Shown piece after piece: positions 6,739-12,513 of a DNA stretch of 12,513 nt. A program made the position numbers and the translations under genes. Every line of letters starts with the position of its first letter. The stretch's first letter is position 1. The notes beneath the pieces are model-generated. The model did no database searches and was not told the DNA's origin. It saw only the letters and a list, made by a program, of their open reading frames with translations. Origin of the DNA: Lentisphaerota bacterium (lineage in GTDB: Bacteria; Verrucomicrobiota; Kiritimatiellia; JAAZAB01); contig JACQHI010000103.1 of the NCBI GenBank assembly GCA_016199105.1, forward strand, positions 1 through 12,513. The letters are read 5' to 3'.

Positions 6739-6762
6739 GGCGACAGAGATGGCGACAGAGAT
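6739..6762. repeat. Tandem 12-bp direct repeat
   Basis: GGCGACAGAGAT occurs twice in a row and is followed by GGAGAT, a partial third unit. It lies between GTGTCAA (6732-6738) and TTGACAC (6804-6810), which are inverted copies of each other; the second is the -35 region of the downstream gene. Confidence 0.7.
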
Positions 6763-6803
6763 GGAGATGTCAGAGGGGGAGGGACCCTCCATCTCATGGC
6801 GCA

Positions 6804-6831
6804 TTGACACGGCGGATATCCCAGCTACATT
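6804..6831 (+). promoter_or_regulatory. Promoter of the URO-D-family gene
   Basis: A perfect TTGACA (6804-6809) lies 16 bp from TACATT (6826-6831, four of six). Transcription would begin near 6838, giving a leader of about 42 nt that contains the 6858-6878 palindrome. Confidence 0.55.
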
Positions 6832-6857
6832 AGCTGAAAGCAAACCCCAAAACGAAA

Positions 6858-6878
6858 AAATTCCACGCAGTGGAATTT
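6858..6878. promoter_or_regulatory. Perfect palindrome abutting the start codon of the URO-D-family gene
   Basis: AAATTCCAC (6858-6866) and GTGGAATTT (6870-6878) are perfect 9-bp arms around GCA, ending one base before the ATG at 6880. As DNA it fits an operator for a dimeric repressor placed downstream of the promoter. As RNA it would form a hairpin occluding the ribosome site. No Shine-Dalgarno sequence is seen apart from weak GTGGA inside the right arm. Cognate regulator unknown. Confidence 0.65.
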
Positions 6879-6879
6879 T

Positions 6880-7935
6880 ATGCTGACCAATCGCGACAAT
6901 TATTTGCGCAATGCCCGGTTCCAGACGCCGGAGTGGATTCCGGCCGTGGTCCATGTTTCGGACGCTTCCTGGAACGAATGCCGCGGCGAGCTGGAGGCGG
7001 TGGCGCTCCGGCATCCGGAGTTTTTTCCCGCCGTCAAGCCGGGCTGGCGCGATTACGACCGGTATGTGTTCCGGCCGGGCCAACGGAAGGACGAACCGGT
7101 CACCGACGTCTGGGGCTGCGTTTGGATTTCGGCGCAGAACGGCATCGAGGGCACGGTGCACAACGCCCCGCTCGCGGAGTGGGACGCCCTGGAGACCTGG
7201 CGCGTTCCGGACGCCAATACGACGGGCGATCGCGCCCCCGCCGACTGGAAGGAGATCCGGGAATCCATGGCGGCCGCGCGGCGCCGGCAGGAGCCGGCCC
7301 AGGGCTGGCTGCAGCACGGCTTTCTTTTCCTGCGGCTGTGTTACCTGCGCGGCTTTGAAAACGTCATGCTCGATATCGCCGGCGACGAGCCGCGGCTTCG
7401 GACCTTGATCGCCGGGATCAACGTTCATAACCTGACGATCGTCCGGAACTATCTGGACATCGGCATCGATCTCATGGAATTTCCCGAGGATCTCGGTACG
7501 CAGACCTCCACGTTCATCAGTCCGGCCGATTTCCGGAAGTGGCTGAAGCCCGCCTACCAACAGCTCATGGACCCCTGCAAGGCGGCGGGGGTGCTGGTGG
7601 CGTTTCACAGCGACGGCCGGACGCTCGACATCCTCGAGGATCAGATCGCCGCCGGCGTGGATATCGTGAATCCGCAGGACCTCTGCAATGGGATCGACAA
7701 CCTCGCCCGGACCCTCAAGGGCAAAGCCTGCATCCGGCTCGACATCGACCGTCAGACGGTTCTTCCGTTCGGCTCGCGGAAGGACATCCACGCCCTGATC
7801 GAGGAGGAGGTCCGGAAGCTGGGCGACCCCCGCGGCGGGCTGGAATTCATCGCCGGCATTTATCCGCCGACCCCGCCGCAAAACGTGGATGCCCTCTGCG
7901 AAGCGCTGAAGAAATTCCAGCGTTTCTGGTGGTAG
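6880..7935 (+). CDS. Uroporphyrinogen decarboxylase (URO-D) family protein, not HemE
   Basis: A 351-residue protein with the URO-D / corrinoid methyltransferase fold: NRDNYLRNARFQTPEWIP at the N-terminus, then alternating barrel segments such as VTDVWGCVW, LMEFPEDLGTQTSTFISPADFRKW, GVLVAFHSDGRTLDIL, GVDIVNPQD and a final barrel strand GGLEFIAGIYPP. HemE signature residues near the N-terminus (RQAGRYLPEY-type) are absent, so it is not a heme-pathway enzyme. MtaA-type methyltransferases bind zinc through His-x-Cys and a later Cys; here H243 survives in HSDG but the Cys is Asp and no late Cys is in place. Substrate therefore unknown. It is divergent from the alpha-galactosidase, which hints at a carbohydrate-linked role. 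The C-terminus overlaps a hairpin shared with tsf. Confidence 0.85.
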   Translation: MLTNRDNYLRNARFQTPEWIPAVVHVSDASWNECRGELEAVALRHPEFFPAVKPGWRDYDRYVFRPGQRKDEPVTDVWGCVWISAQNGIEGTVHNAPLAEWDALETWRVPDANTTGDRAPADWKEIRESMAAARRRQEPAQGWLQHGFLFLRLCYLRGFENVMLDIAGDEPRLRTLIAGINVHNLTIVRNYLDIGIDLMEFPEDLGTQTSTFISPADFRKWLKPAYQQLMDPCKAAGVLVAFHSDGRTLDILEDQIAAGVDIVNPQDLCNGIDNLARTLKGKACIRLDIDRQTVLPFGSRKDIHALIEEEVRKLGDPRGGLEFIAGIYPPTPPQNVDALCEALKKFQRFWW

Positions 7936-7955
7936 ATTCCGCGAAGCGAAATCTA
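7933..7955. terminator. Palindrome whose ends are the stop codons of two convergent genes
   Basis: TAGATTCCGC (7933-7942), loop GAA, GCGAAATCTA (7946-7955). The first three bases are the TAG of the URO-D gene and the last three are the complement of the tsf TAG. In the minus-strand RNA all ten pairs form (one G-U); in the plus-strand RNA one C-A mismatch remains. There is no T-run after it on either strand, so it may be a two-way block or an mRNA 3' end rather than a classic terminator. Confidence 0.6.
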
Positions 7956-8795
7956 TATCTGTTCTCCGACCTGGAACCGGGCGAAGCGCCGGATCGTCAG
8001 GGTGTCGCCCAGTTCGGCGCCCAGGGCCTTGAGCAGTTTGGCGGCCGAGGTGTCCTGGTCCTTCACGAACGGCTGATCCACGAGGCAGGTCTGCTCGTAG
8101 AACTTGTTCATCTTGCCGTCCACGATTTTTTGCACGATGTTGGCCGGCTTGTTCTGCACCTGGTTGGCGTAGATGTCGCGCTCGGCCGCGATGACGTCGG
8201 CCGGCACGTTCCCGCGATCCAGAAAACGCGGGCTCGAGGCGGCGACGTGGAGGGTGATGTCCTTCACCAGTTCCAGGAATTTCGGGTTGGACGCCGTTTC
8301 CGGTTTGTCGCAGCCGGCTTCCAGCAACACGCCGATCGCGCTGCCATGGTGAATGTAGCTGGCGACCAGGCCGTTCCCCTGGCAGACGTAACGGAGATTG
8401 CGCCGCACCACGAGATTCTCGCCGATCTCGGCAATCTTGGCCGTCACCTCGGCCTGGGCCGCGTCGGCCAGGCTGCCGTCGAGTTCGAGCGCCTTTCCGG
8501 CGAGCTTCTTCGTGAAGGCCAGGAAGTTTTCGTTCTTGGCGACGAAATCCGTTTCGCTGTTCACCTCGATCAGGCTCCCCGCTTTGCCCTGGGGGGCGAT
8601 GGCGGAGGCAATCACGCCCTGGTTGGCGGCGCGGGAGGCCTTCTTGGCGGCGATGGCAAGGCCGCGTTCGCGCAGGATTTTGAGCGCCTTGACCTTGTCG
8701 CCGGCGGCTTCGACCAGCGCGCGTTTACATTCCATCATGCCGACGTTCGTTTCGTCGCGCAGTTCCTTGACAAGAGCGGCGGAAATATCAGCCAT
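7953..8795 (-). CDS. tsf: Translation elongation factor Ts
   Basis: A 280-residue EF-Ts, the guanine-nucleotide exchange factor that regenerates EF-Tu-GTP. It has the UBA-like N-terminal domain (MADISAALVKELRDETNVGMMECKRAL, residues 1 to about 52), the diagnostic TDFVAKN at 82-88, a core with HVAASSPRFL, and the C-terminal NKFYEQTCLVDQPFVKD segment. Length matches the 283-residue E. coli protein. The start is an ATG at 8795 with AAAAGGAAAAG just upstream. It lies 40 bp after rpsB on the same strand and has no promoter of its own that I can see, so it is the second gene of the rpsB-tsf operon. It converges on the URO-D gene with a 17-bp gap. Confidence 0.98.
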   Translation of the reverse strand: MADISAALVKELRDETNVGMMECKRALVEAAGDKVKALKILRERGLAIAAKKASRAANQGVIASAIAPQGKAGSLIEVNSETDFVAKNENFLAFTKKLAGKALELDGSLADAAQAEVTAKIAEIGENLVVRRNLRYVCQGNGLVASYIHHGSAIGVLLEAGCDKPETASNPKFLELVKDITLHVAASSPRFLDRGNVPADVIAAERDIYANQVQNKPANIVQKIVDGKMNKFYEQTCLVDQPFVKDQDTSAAKLLKALGAELGDTLTIRRFARFQVGEQI

Positions 8796-8835
8796 GGTCG
8801 CTTTTCCTTTTTTTACTCATTATGAAATCGTTTGC

Positions 8836-9894
8836 TTACGCTTTGGATTCCGCGGGTCCCTCCGCCGGGGGCGGGGGGGCGGCCGGGGTTTCCGGCGCGG
8901 CCGGGGTTGCAGCGGCGGCCGGCGCGGTCTTTTTCTCGGCGGTCCGGGCGGGCCCATCGGAGCGTTTTCTCGGGTGTCCGCCACCCCCGCCTCCGCGTCC
9001 ACCGCCACCGCCGCCGCGACCGCCGCCTCCGCCGCCGGGTCCGCCGCCGCCAGGGCGTCCGCGGCGTTCCTGCCGTTTCCGGGTCGGGCGTTCCGCGGCG
9101 TCATCACGGGGAGCCGTGGATGGAGCCGGAGTCTTGCCCGCGGCGATATCAGCGGCCCGCTGCCGGGCTTCCTCGGCGGCGACCTGGGCGTATTCCGCGG
9201 CGGCCTTGATGACGGTGTCCGCCAGGATATTCACGATCAGCTTGATGGCGCGGAGGGAGTCGTCGTTGCCGGGGATCGGATAATCGATGGAGTCGGGATC
9301 GGAGTTGGTGTCCACAATGGCCAGGACGGGGATCTGCAGGCGGTTCGCCTCCTTGATGGCGATGGCCTCGCAGTTCACGTCCACCGTGAACATGGCGCCG
9401 GGCAGGTTGTTCATGGCGGAAATGCCCGACAGGTTCTTCTGGAGCCCCGCCAGCTCGTGGCGGAGCTTGGAGACTTCCTTCTGCGGCATGGTGTTGAAGA
9501 GCCCCTTGGCCTCCATCTCCTCGATGTCCTTCATGTGCTTGACGCTGCTGCGGATGTTCTCGCAGTTGGTGAGCGTGCCGCCGAGCCAGCGCGTGACGAC
9601 ATACGGCATGCCGCAGCGGGTGGCGCCTTCCTTGACGAGCGCCTGCGCCTGCTTCTTGGTGCCGACGAACAGCACGCTCCGGCCGCGCGACACCACGTCA
9701 TAGACGAACTTCTGGGCCAGCTTGAGCTGGGCCAGGCTCTTTTCGAGATCGATGACGTAGATGCCGTGGTGTTTCCCGAAGATGAACCGCTTCATCTTGG
9801 GGTTCCAGCGCTTGCTTTGATGACCGAAATGAAGACCGGCTTCCAACAGTTCGTTGATGCCGACGGTGGACAGACCTTCGCTGTTTGCAGCCAC
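8836..9894 (-). CDS. rpsB: 30S ribosomal protein S2 with a Gly/Arg/Pro-rich C-terminal extension
   Basis: A 352-residue S2. The core (about 1-245) is standard: LLEAGLHFGHQSKRWNPKMKRFIFG near the start (as LLEAG, HFGHQ and WNPKM), GTKKQAQ, RWLGGTLTN, and IPVLAIVDTNSDPDSIDYPIPGNDD. Most bacterial S2 proteins stop near residue 240-260; here about 106 residues follow. They are a basic patch (RKRQERRGR), a run of GGGGGGR-type repeats (encoded at about 8979-9056), a second basic patch (HPRKRSD), and an Ala/Pro-rich acidic end. The start is GTG at 9894, fixed by AAGGAGG 5-6 nt upstream; a longer in-frame TTG at 9939 lacks such a site. First gene of the operon with tsf. Confidence 0.97.
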   Translation of the reverse strand: MAANSEGLSTVGINELLEAGLHFGHQSKRWNPKMKRFIFGKHHGIYVIDLEKSLAQLKLAQKFVYDVVSRGRSVLFVGTKKQAQALVKEGATRCGMPYVVTRWLGGTLTNCENIRSSVKHMKDIEEMEAKGLFNTMPQKEVSKLRHELAGLQKNLSGISAMNNLPGAMFTVDVNCEAIAIKEANRLQIPVLAIVDTNSDPDSIDYPIPGNDDSLRAIKLIVNILADTVIKAAAEYAQVAAEEARQRAADIAAGKTPAPSTAPRDDAAERPTRKRQERRGRPGGGGPGGGGGGRGGGGGGRGGGGGGHPRKRSDGPARTAEKKTAPAAAATPAAPETPAAPPPPAEGPAESKA

Positions 9895-10019
9895 AATACC
9901 CTCCTTATTGTTAGTCCGGCCATTAGAGTGGACGGACAATCCGCTTTGGCGTTCCGCGTGTGGCTACGGAACACACTCGCTTCCGTCCCGACGAATCGGG
10001 ACCCGTTTAAAACCAGCGC
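9895..10019 (-). promoter_or_regulatory. Structured 5' leader of the rpsB-tsf mRNA
   Basis: The leader is about 120 nt from the predicted start near 10013 to the GTG. In RNA order: a 7-bp stem GTCCCGA-TTCG-TCGGGAC (10002-9985); then two competing pairings, GTGTG/CACAC and GTTCCG/CGGAAC, which share bases and cannot coexist; then ATTGTCCG pairing partly with CGGACTAACAAT just before AAGGAGG. S2 is known to repress its own operon in other bacteria through leader RNA. A similar role here is inference; no known family is recognised. Confidence 0.5.
9900..9906 (-). promoter_or_regulatory. Shine-Dalgarno of rpsB
   Basis: A perfect AAGGAGG on the minus strand ends 5-6 nt before the GTG at 9894. It is the strongest ribosome binding site in the window and fixes the start over the upstream TTG. 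Confidence 0.85.
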
Positions 10020-10047
10020 ACTCTAGCAGGGGTCCGCCGGATGACAA
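10020..10047 (-). promoter_or_regulatory. Strong promoter of the rpsB-tsf operon
   Basis: On the minus strand TTGTCA (10047-10042, five of six) and TAGAGT (10025-10020, four of six) are 16 bp apart. A TG precedes the -10 box by one base, giving an extended -10. It fits a highly expressed ribosomal operon. Confidence 0.65.
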
Positions 10048-10088
10048 GCAAAAACACAGCAATTCGCATTATGGCGGTTGATCGACCC

Positions 10089-10150
10089 GTCGTAGGTCCC
10101 ATCTCCCGTGAGGGACGTTGCCCCAACGGGACTCACGTCCGAATGGGACC
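10089..10150. repeat. Dispersed palindromic element, long copy with inner hairpin
   Basis: GTCGTAGGTCCCATCTCC (10089-10106) and GAATGGGACC (10141-10150) match, inverted, the element at 3526-3553. Between them 34 bp form an inner hairpin: CGTGAG (10107-10112) pairs with CTCACG, and CGTT with AACG, around CCCC. GGTCCCAT/ATGGGACC closes the whole. It lies between the divergent rpsB and kinase promoters. Confidence 0.75.
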
Positions 10151-10169
10151 TCTTTGAGGCTGGTAATGC

Positions 10170-10197
10170 TTGCCATGATGGTGGCGCTTCGCATAAC
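10170..10197 (+). promoter_or_regulatory. Candidate promoter of the histidine kinase gene
   Basis: TTGCCA (10170-10175, five of six) and CATAAC (10192-10197, four of six) are 16 bp apart. Transcription would start near 10204, only about 6 nt before the ATG at 10210, so the mRNA would be almost leaderless, consistent with the absence of a Shine-Dalgarno sequence. Confidence 0.45.
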
Positions 10198-10209
10198 GTT
10201 GCGGCCGAC

Positions 10210-12426
10210 ATGAAGAAAAAACGCACAGGTGTCAAACCCGAAAAACCGCCCGCCGCCCCGCGTGGAGCGGAGCGGCGGGCCGGGGAAAAGGGCGTGGCGG
10301 ACGAGACCCGGAGCCCGGACGCGCAGTCGCCCCAAAAAGCGCGGCCGGCGCTTCAGAAGTTGCGGGCGCATCAGCTCGAACTGGAGCGGCAGAACGAGAT
10401 GTTGAAGCATTCCATCGATGTGCACACCGATGGGGCGTACTGGATGGACAGCGACAATCGGTTCGTTTATGTCAACGATGCCGGCTGTAAAGCGCTGGGA
10501 TACACGCGCGAAGAGCTGCTGGGCATGACGGTCCAGGCTGTCAACCCCCGAGCCACCGACGAGGCCATGAAACGCGTCTGGGCGCGGCTTCGAAAAGAAG
10601 GCTCCTATTCCTCCGAAACCGCACATCGCCGGAAAGACGGCTCCGAGTTTCCGGTCGAAATCACGGCCAGCCATGTGCAATTCGGCGGCCGGGAATACAA
10701 CTGCGGGTTTGCCCGCGACATCACCGAGCGCAAGCGGGTGGAGGCGACGCTCAAGGAGAGCAACCAGCTCTATCGTTCCTTGTTCGAGAACATGCTGAAC
10801 GGATTTGCGTATTGCAAAATGTTGTTCGAGCAAGGGCGTCCGTACGACTTCGTTTACCTTGCCGTTAACGGCGCTTTCGAATCCTTGACAGGCCTGAAGA
10901 ACGTGGTGGGGAAAAAAGTGTCCGAAGTCATTCCGGGCATACGCGAGTCGAATCCGGAATTGTTCGACCTGTACGGCCGAGTGGCCTTGACCGGCAAGCC
11001 CGAGAAGTGCGAGCTGTATATTGAAGCCTTGAAAATGTGGTTTTCGGTCTCGGCCTATAGCCATGAAAAAGAGCATTTTGTGGCCGTGTTCGATGTCATC
11101 ACCGAGCGCAAGCGGGCGGAGACCGCGCTCGTGCTGGCCAAGGAGGCGGCGGAGGCGGCGAACGAGGCGAAGAGCCGGTTTCTGGCCACCATGAGCCATG
11201 AATTGCGCACTCCGTTGAATGCCATCCTGGGTTTTACGGACCTGCTGGCCGCGGCGCCGAACCTGACGGACGAACAATGCGTCTGGCTGCGGCTCGTCAG
11301 GCAGGCCGGGCAGGATCTGCAGAGCCTGATCGGCTCGGTCCTGGACCTGGCCAGGATCGAAGCGGACAAGATCGCGATCAGCCGGCAGCCGCTTTCCCTG
11401 CGGCAGACGATTCGGGAAATGACGGCGTCCGTTTCCCTGATGGCCAAAAAGAAAGACTTGCGGTTGAAATGGGAGGTGGCGCCGGAGTTGCCGGACAACG
11501 TGATGGCGGATGGGCTCCGGCTCCGGCAGGTGCTGTTGAACCTGCTGGTCAACGCGATCAAGTTCACGGAATGCGGCGGCATCGCCTTGCGCGTGCAGGA
11601 CGGACGCGCCGCACGCCGGAGGAGGGAGCCGTCCGGCGACGAGGCGGTCCTGTTGTTCGTCATTCAGGATACCGGGATCGGGATCGCGGCGGACCGGCAG
11701 TCGTCCATCTTCGAAGCGTTTACCCATGCCGATCAAGAGCATGCGGTCAGGTACGGGGGCGTGGGGCTTGGGCTCGCGATCGCCCGGCGGCTGGTGGAAC
11801 TGATGGATGGTCAAATCTGGGTCGAGAGCCCTTCGCCGCCGCTCCCGCCTTCGCCCTCATCGATCGGCTCGACAAGCTCAGAGCCGGCAAGCTCGGGGGT
11901 GCGGCGGGCAGGCAGGACGGGCGTGGAAGGCCGAGGCAGCACGTTCTTTTTCACGGTCCTGGTCGGCCTGGGCTCGGCGGCGGTCCAGGAATCGGAGAAA
12001 CCCGGGGTCGTTCCAGCCGGCGGGATCGCTCCGCTGCGGGTCCTGGTGGTGGACGACGAGCCGACCAGCCGCCTGCTGGCGGAGGTTCTCGCGCGCAAGG
12101 CCGGCCATGCGGTGCGGACCGCGGAGGATGGACGGCAGGCCGTGGCGCTCACGGAGAAGGAGGCCTTCGATCTCGTGTTGATGGATGTCCGGATGCCGGG
12201 CATGGATGGGCTGGAAGCGGCCCGGACGATCCGCGAGCGGGATCGCCGGAGCGGACGGCACACGGTCATAATCGGCGTGACGGCGTACGCCATGAAAGGC
12301 GACAGGGAACAGATCCTGGAAGCGGGGATGGACGGCTATCTGGCCAAGCCGATCCGTGAACCCGAGCTGCTCGAGGCCATCCGCCAGGCGATGGCGTCGA
12401 AGAGCGCCAGCCCATCCGTCGGCTGA
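10210..12426 (+). CDS. Cytoplasmic hybrid sensor histidine kinase (PAS-PAS-HisKA-HATPase-REC)
   Basis: A 738-residue hybrid kinase. In order: a basic disordered N-terminus; a short coiled coil at 43-66 (LRAHQLELERQNEML); PAS 1 at about 68-176 (TDGAYWMDSDNRFVYVND, ending DITERKR); PAS 2 at about 187-302; HisKA with phosphoacceptor H330 in MSHELRTPLN; HATPase with N448 in NLLVNAIKF, DTGIGI from 487 and GVGLGLA from 517; receiver at about 609-730 with D615 and D616, phosphoacceptor D659 in LMDVRMPGMDG, and K713 in LAKPI. All key residues are present. No transmembrane segment or signal peptide, so it senses a cytoplasmic or membrane-permeant cue. A 33-residue insertion (541-573) interrupts the HATPase domain. 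The start at 10210 is preferred because an earlier in-frame GTG at 10108 lies inside a repeat and upstream of the promoter. Output regulator unknown. Confidence 0.93.
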   Translation: MKKKRTGVKPEKPPAAPRGAERRAGEKGVADETRSPDAQSPQKARPALQKLRAHQLELERQNEMLKHSIDVHTDGAYWMDSDNRFVYVNDAGCKALGYTREELLGMTVQAVNPRATDEAMKRVWARLRKEGSYSSETAHRRKDGSEFPVEITASHVQFGGREYNCGFARDITERKRVEATLKESNQLYRSLFENMLNGFAYCKMLFEQGRPYDFVYLAVNGAFESLTGLKNVVGKKVSEVIPGIRESNPELFDLYGRVALTGKPEKCELYIEALKMWFSVSAYSHEKEHFVAVFDVITERKRAETALVLAKEAAEAANEAKSRFLATMSHELRTPLNAILGFTDLLAAAPNLTDEQCVWLRLVRQAGQDLQSLIGSVLDLARIEADKIAISRQPLSLRQTIREMTASVSLMAKKKDLRLKWEVAPELPDNVMADGLRLRQVLLNLLVNAIKFTECGGIALRVQDGRAARRRREPSGDEAVLLFVIQDTGIGIAADRQSSIFEAFTHADQEHAVRYGGVGLGLAIARRLVELMDGQIWVESPSPPLPPSPSSIGSTSSEPASSGVRRAGRTGVEGRGSTFFFTVLVGLGSAAVQESEKPGVVPAGGIAPLRVLVVDDEPTSRLLAEVLARKAGHAVRTAEDGRQAVALTEKEAFDLVLMDVRMPGMDGLEAARTIRERDRRSGRHTVIIGVTAYAMKGDREQILEAGMDGYLAKPIREPELLEAIRQAMASKSASPSVG
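11830..11928 (+). repeat. In-frame low-complexity insertion inside the kinase ATPase domain
   Basis: In relatives IWVES is followed within a few residues by GxGSTF. Here 99 bp (33 codons, exactly in frame) intervene, encoding a Pro/Ser-rich then Arg/Gly-rich loop. The DNA contains CGGCTC (11865-11870) inverted as GAGCCG (11881-11886) and a repeated AAGCTC, resembling the dispersed 'ctcgacaagctc' type of palindromic repeat. Confidence 0.55.
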
Positions 12427-12481
12427 TGGACAGCGCAAGCCTGCCCGAGCGCTGGCCAGGGAAGCGCAGCAGAGGGAATGA

Positions 12482-12513
12482 ATGAACCTTGAAAAGGCCG
12501 TTCAACTACGAAA
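12482..12513 (+). CDS. Start of a further gene (10 codons visible)
   Basis: ATG at 12482 opens MNLEKAVQLR and runs off the window. AGAGGG (12471-12476) sits 5 nt before it, a good ribosome binding site. An ATG at 12478 in another frame stops after four codons. It lies 55 bp after the kinase stop on the same strand, so it may be cotranscribed. The ten residues are helical in character but too few to identify the product. Confidence 0.5.
   Translation, partial: MNLEKAVQLR

Noticed and set aside
8820..9107. Short frames with Pro/Arg-rich products inside the rpsB tail
   Set aside because: They are other-frame readings of the Gly-rich repeat of S2.
10069..11814. 581-codon minus-strand frame opposite the histidine kinase
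   Set aside because: Shadow frame without domain signal; the plus strand encodes intact PAS, HisKA and HATPase motifs.
1..12513. tRNA, rRNA or insertion sequence with transposase
   Set aside because: Nothing resembling a tRNA cloverleaf with conserved T-arm, rRNA core sequence or a transposase motif was seen on either strand by eye.

Overview
The window looks like part of a bacterial chromosome of fairly high GC (judged by eye; not computed). It carries housekeeping genes (gyrB, rpsB, tsf) mixed with accessory genes. The organism is most likely in the PVC group (Kiritimatiellota, Lentisphaerota or Verrucomicrobiota). This rests on the divergent URO-D-family and GH36 genes, the Gly/Pro-rich tail on ribosomal protein S2, and the many palindromic intergenic repeats. 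It is an inference; no phylogeny was run.

Layout. 1-1590 holds the first 530 codons of gyrB (minus strand), with a good promoter at 1627-1655. 2002-2505 is a small acidic, proline-rich protein (plus). 2519-3168 is a minus-strand toxin-antitoxin pair: a PIN-domain nuclease overlapping a DUF6364-like antitoxin by 4 bp, whose promoter implies a nearly leaderless mRNA. 3169-3623 has no gene but a run of at least five palindromes. 3624-4211 is a DUF5071-like protein of lower GC. 4248-6425 is a GH36 alpha-galactosidase (minus), divergent from a URO-D-family gene (6880-7935, plus) across a 454-bp spacer full of palindromic repeats. tsf (7953-8795) and rpsB (8836-9894) form a minus-strand operon transcribed rpsB then tsf, with a strong promoter at 10020-10047 and a structured leader of about 120 nt. 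10210-12426 is a cytoplasmic hybrid histidine kinase (PAS-PAS-HisKA-HATPase-REC, plus). A new plus-strand gene probably starts at 12482.

Working together. rpsB-tsf is the classic translation operon. The alpha-galactosidase and the URO-D-like gene share a divergent regulatory region and may respond to the same sugar-related signal. The PIN and DUF6364 genes form one translationally coupled unit. The kinase carries its own receiver, and its output partner is not visible here.

The least ordinary signals are non-coding. One palindrome places both stop codons of a convergent gene pair at its ends (7933-7955). A perfect 9-bp-arm palindrome sits one base before a start codon (6858-6878). A shared repeat family appears at 3526-3553 and 10089-10150, the second copy carrying an extra inner hairpin. 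The rpsB leader can form mutually exclusive stems. A 99-bp in-frame low-complexity insertion lies inside the kinase ATPase domain.
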